This document shows, piece by piece, positions 61,190 through 64,000 of a stretch of 64,000 nucleotides of DNA (the stretch's first letter is position 1; each line of letters begins with the position of its first letter). Source of the stretch: Haliea sp963974125 (GTDB lineage: Bacteria; Pseudomonadota; Gammaproteobacteria; Pseudomonadales; Halieaceae); contig CAXBCH010000003.1 in assembly GCA_963974125.1 (NCBI GenBank), positions 62,001 to 126,000 of the forward strand, read 5' to 3'. The notes beneath the pieces were generated by a model that saw only the letters and a list, made by a program, of their open reading frames with translations, was not told the origin of the DNA and did not search any database. The translations under genes were made by a program, and so were the position numbers.

Positions 61190-62308
61190 ATGGCAGATAC
61201 CAGGGATCTCGACCAGGTCAGGGCGGACATCGACGCCATCGACCGGGAAATCCAGGCGCTGATCCAGCGTCGCGCCGGTTGTGCCCAGCGCGTTGCCGAG
61301 ATCAAGCTGGCGGAAGTGCTGGCGGCGCAGGAGCGCGGCGAACCGGTGGCGGAGGTGGTCTACTACCGGCCGGAGCGGGAGGCCCAGATCCTGCAGCGGA
61401 TCATCGACCGCAACGAGGGCCCCCTGGCGGGCACGGCGGTTGCACACATCTTTCGCGAGGTGATGTCCGCCTGCCTGGCGCTGGAGCGGCCGCTGCAGGT
61501 GGCCTATCTCGGTCCCGAGGGTACCTTTACCCAGGCCGCGGCGCTGAAGCATTTCGGCCACGCCGCCATCTGCGTACCCCAGAACACCATCGACAGCGTG
61601 TTCGCCCAGGTTGAGTCCGGGGAATGCAACTACGGCGTGGTGCCGGTGGAGAACTCCACCGAGGGCATGGTCAGTCATACCCTGGACAACTTCATGGACT
61701 CGCCGCTGAAGATCTCAGGCGAAGTGGAGATGCGCATCGTCCATCATCTGCTGGTGGCTCCCGGTACCGGGGAGGAGTCCATCACCCGCATCTGTGCCCA
61801 CCAGCAGGCGCTGGCCCAGTGCCGCAACTGGCTCGACAGCCACTGGCCGAAAGTTGAGCGCGAGGCGGTCAGCAGCAATGGTGAAGCCGCCCGCCTGGCG
61901 GCGACTACCCCGGGCATGGCTGCGGTCGCGGGGGACATGGCCGCGGAGCTGTACCAGCTGGAAAAACTCGCCGAGCATATCGAGGACTACCCGGACAACA
62001 CGACCCGCTTTCTGGTGGTGGGCCGCGAGGAGGTGCCCCCCAGCGGTCGTGACAAGACCTCCCTGATTGTCTCCAGTCGCAACAAGCCCGGCGCCCTCTT
62101 TACCCTGCTGGACCCTTTCCGCCGCGCCGGCGTCAGCCTGACCCGGATCGACACCCGGCCCTCGCGCACGGAGAAGTGGGCCTACGTCTTTTTCATTGAG
62201 TTCGAGGGCCACATGCAGGATCCGGCCATCCGCGGCATTGTCGCCGATCTCGAGGAGCAATCCATCCTCCTGAAACCGCTCGGGTCCTACCCGCGGGCTG
62301 TGCTGTAG
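61190..62308 (+). CDS. pheA: Bifunctional chorismate mutase/prephenate dehydratase
   Basis: 372-aa P-protein: AroQ chorismate mutase domain (about 1-95, 'DIDREIQALIQRRAGCAQRV'), prephenate dehydratase domain (about 98-275, 'YLGPEGTFTQAAALKHFG', 'VPVENSTEGMV') and a C-terminal ACT domain for phenylalanine feedback (about 285-370). The ATG at 61190 is favoured over the TTG 3 nt upstream. Start of the aromatic block pheA-tyrA-aroA. Confidence 0.96.
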   Translation: MADTRDLDQVRADIDAIDREIQALIQRRAGCAQRVAEIKLAEVLAAQERGEPVAEVVYYRPEREAQILQRIIDRNEGPLAGTAVAHIFREVMSACLALERPLQVAYLGPEGTFTQAAALKHFGHAAICVPQNTIDSVFAQVESGECNYGVVPVENSTEGMVSHTLDNFMDSPLKISGEVEMRIVHHLLVAPGTGEESITRICAHQQALAQCRNWLDSHWPKVEREAVSSNGEAARLAATTPGMAAVAGDMAAELYQLEKLAEHIEDYPDNTTRFLVVGREEVPPSGRDKTSLIVSSRNKPGALFTLLDPFRRAGVSLTRIDTRPSRTEKWAYVFFIEFEGHMQDPAIRGIVADLEEQSILLKPLGSYPRAVL

Positions 62309-62310
62309 CC

Positions 62311-63237
62311 GTGGCTGAGTCAGTGTCAGAACAGCAAGCCAGCAGCCCCACCGTCGTCGTGCTGGGGCTGGGCCTGATCGGTGGCTCCCTGGCCGCGGCA
62401 TTGCGTGGCAACGGCTTTTGCCGGCGCTGCATCGGCTGGGGTCATCGCGAGGCCTCCCTGCAGCGGGGGGTCGAGCTGGGCATTATCGACAGCTATACCC
62501 TGGATCTTGAAGCAGCGGTCGATGCCGCCGATATTCTGGTCATCGCCACGCCGACCCTGGTGGCGGCGCAGATGCTGGAGCGAATCCTGCCGCGTCTGCA
62601 GGGCCGCGCCCAGCCGCCGGTTATCACCGACGTCGCCAGCGTCAAGGGCAACCTGCAGAGCACCGCCGAAGCGGTATGGGGCGGTATGCCGCCGCGACTG
62701 GTGCTGGGTCATCCCATTGCCGGGTCCGAGCGCAGCGGTGTCGATGCCGCTGATGCCGGCCTGTTTCTGCACCATCGGGTCATCCTGACGCCGGTACCGG
62801 GCAACGATGCCTCGGCGGTGGAGCTGGTGCGCGCCATGTGGGCCAGTACCGGCGCCGAGGTGGTCGACATGGCGGTGGCTGAGCACGATCGGGTGCTGGC
62901 CGCCACCAGCCACCTGCCGCACGTGCTCGCCTACGCCCTCGTGGATGCCCTCGCCCGGAGCGATGCCAGCGCCGACATCTTCCGCTTTGCCGCCGGCGGT
63001 TTTCGCGACTTTACCCGCATCGCCTCCAGTGACCCGGTCATGTGGCGGGATATCGCCATTGCCAACCGGCCGGCACTGCTGCAGGCTATCGACCTGTTCA
63101 GCGACCATCTGCAGGAGCTGCGTGCGGCCATTGACGAGCAGCAGTCGGACGCCTTGCTGGAGACCTTCAGTCGGGCCAAGGATGCCCGAGATGCCTTTGC
63201 CGCGGAGCTTGCCGCCCGCGGCCAGCGGCCCGCCTGA
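62311..63237 (+). CDS. tyrA: Prephenate dehydrogenase
   Basis: 308-aa NAD(P)-dependent enzyme of tyrosine synthesis with the dinucleotide motif GLGLIGG (18-24 or so) and the 'GHPIAGSE' and 'SHLPH' catalytic segments. GTG start 2 bp after pheA. In Pseudomonas tyrA is fused to aroA; here the two are separate, 39 bp apart. Confidence 0.94.
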   Translation: MAESVSEQQASSPTVVVLGLGLIGGSLAAALRGNGFCRRCIGWGHREASLQRGVELGIIDSYTLDLEAAVDAADILVIATPTLVAAQMLERILPRLQGRAQPPVITDVASVKGNLQSTAEAVWGGMPPRLVLGHPIAGSERSGVDAADAGLFLHHRVILTPVPGNDASAVELVRAMWASTGAEVVDMAVAEHDRVLAATSHLPHVLAYALVDALARSDASADIFRFAAGGFRDFTRIASSDPVMWRDIAIANRPALLQAIDLFSDHLQELRAAIDEQQSDALLETFSRAKDARDAFAAELAARGQRPA

Positions 63238-63276
63238 ACCCCGCGACCCCCAACCCCGAGAGAGAAGAGACCAGCC

Positions 63277-64000
63277 ATGGAATTCCAGTTACTGCCCGGC
63301 GGTGTCATCAGCGGCGAAGCGCGGGTACCCGGGGACAAATCCATCTCCCATCGCTCGATCATGCTCGGCGCTCTCGCCGAGGGTACAACGCGGGTCAGCG
63401 GCTTCCTGGAAGGTGAAGATGCCCTGGCCACCGTGGCGGCATTCCGCGCCCTGGGCGTGGTCATCGACGGTCCCGAGGATGGAGAAGTGGCTGTACACGG
63501 TGTTGGCCTGCACGGCCTGCAGGCGCCTGCGGCACCACTGGACATGGGCAACTCGGGCACCAGCATGCGGCTTATTGCCGGTCTGCTGGCGGGGCAGGGG
63601 TTCGACAGCGAGTTGACCGGCGATGTATCCCTGTGCAAGCGGCCGATGGGCCGGGTGATCGAGCCGCTGCGCCTGATGGGCGCGAATATTGAGGGTACAG
63701 CCGAGGGCAGGCCGCCGCTGCGGATTCGCGGTGGCCAGGCGCTGCGCGGCATTCACTACGACCTGCCGATGGCCAGCGCCCAGGTCAAGTCCTGTGTCCT
63801 GCTGGCGGGTCTGTACGCCGGGGGCGTTACTTCGGTGACCGAGCCGGCGCCCACTCGCGACCACACCGAGCGCATGCTGCGCGGCTTCGGCTACAGCGTG
63901 GCCACAGAGGCCGGGACAATCAGCCTGGAGGGTGGCGGCCGCCTGCAGGCGGCGGAGATCGATGTGCCTGCCGATATTTCCTCGGCGGCATTTTTCCTGG
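63277..64000 (+). CDS. aroA: 3-phosphoshikimate 1-carboxyvinyltransferase (EPSP synthase), 3'-truncated
   Basis: Transfers enolpyruvate to shikimate 3-phosphate in the shikimate pathway. Only the first ~241 codons are present; no stop occurs before the window edge, so about 190 residues are missing. It starts MEFQLLPGG after an AGAGAGAAGAG Shine-Dalgarno. PEP-binding GDKSISHRS (about 19-27) and the GNSGTSMRL loop (about 91-99) are clear. The loop keeps the glycine of E. coli G96 but has Leu where E. coli has P101, as in non-enterobacterial forms. Confidence 0.96.
   Translation, partial: MEFQLLPGGVISGEARVPGDKSISHRSIMLGALAEGTTRVSGFLEGEDALATVAAFRALGVVIDGPEDGEVAVHGVGLHGLQAPAAPLDMGNSGTSMRLIAGLLAGQGFDSELTGDVSLCKRPMGRVIEPLRLMGANIEGTAEGRPPLRIRGGQALRGIHYDLPMASAQVKSCVLLAGLYAGGVTSVTEPAPTRDHTERMLRGFGYSVATEAGTISLEGGGRLQAAEIDVPADISSAAFFL

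Overview
The window is high-GC (roughly two thirds G+C by eye), densely coded DNA from a marine-type gammaproteobacterium. Gene content and order fit the Cellvibrionales/Halieaceae and resemble Pseudomonas: the block ubiG - mupP - SDR(yciK) with a TRZ/ATZ deaminase, then gyrA - serC - pheA - tyrA - aroA, is laid out much as in pseudomonads. It also carries a TonB-dependent receptor, paired acyl-CoA dehydrogenases and Na+-coupled transporters typical of oligotrophic marine gammas. I see no rRNA, tRNA, prophage, IS element or CRISPR array. The taxonomic placement is inference.

Layout. 1-5.7 kb: housekeeping genes (5'-truncated S9 peptidase, DEAD-box helicase, quinone oxidoreductase, GNAT acetyltransferase, cysK). 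5.7-6.1 kb: a regulatory gap with a plus-strand terminator that may end a small RNA, then four 11-bp-phased CTGTCAC-like units before a good sigma70 promoter. 6.1-17.6 kb: one complete type II secretion operon, gspC to gspN, with nearly all junctions overlapping. 17.7-22.6 kb: rubredoxin, a three-domain Xaa-Pro aminopeptidase, an NSS-family Na+ symporter and an AGCS Na+/amino-acid symporter. 22.6-23.5 kb: a class II aldolase with a 28-residue hydrophobic microprotein. 23.5-28.3 kb: a two-cysteine ArsR-type regulator (SqrR/BigR/YgaV-like), an RND pump and its adaptor.

28.3-35.6 kb: lipid or steroid-like catabolic genes. These are a ketosteroid-isomerase homologue with all three catalytic residues, two adjacent acyl-CoA dehydrogenases, two SDRs and an EthD-like protein, interrupted by a DegS-like protease plus DUF1499 pair. 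35.5-38.4 kb: a five-gene minus-strand operon (63-aa protein, VWA protein, membrane-anchored J protein with a Tim14/Pam18-like signature, 104-aa protein, HtpX). 38.6-41.9 kb: msrA and a TonB-dependent receptor behind a possible operator. 41.96-42.32 kb: a gene-free composite holding two inverted copies of a structured 54-nt core with variable but self-complementary outer arms.

42.3-53.7 kb: RNA modification and housekeeping genes (rsmE, rimO, DUF2244, sulfurtransferase, RluA-type synthase, pdxJ, cyclophilin, SH3 protein, YciI, YciB, RNase AM/PHP, YciO, scpA, scpB, rluB). 53.7-64 kb: yciK-like SDR, mupP-like phosphatase, ubiG, deaminase, gyrA, serC, pheA, tyrA and the start of aroA, which runs off the right edge.

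The observations I would follow first are the Pho-box-like array in front of the secretion operon, the structured inverted elements at 42 kb, the SqrR-like regulator controlling an efflux pump, and the Tim14-like J protein/VWA/HtpX module.
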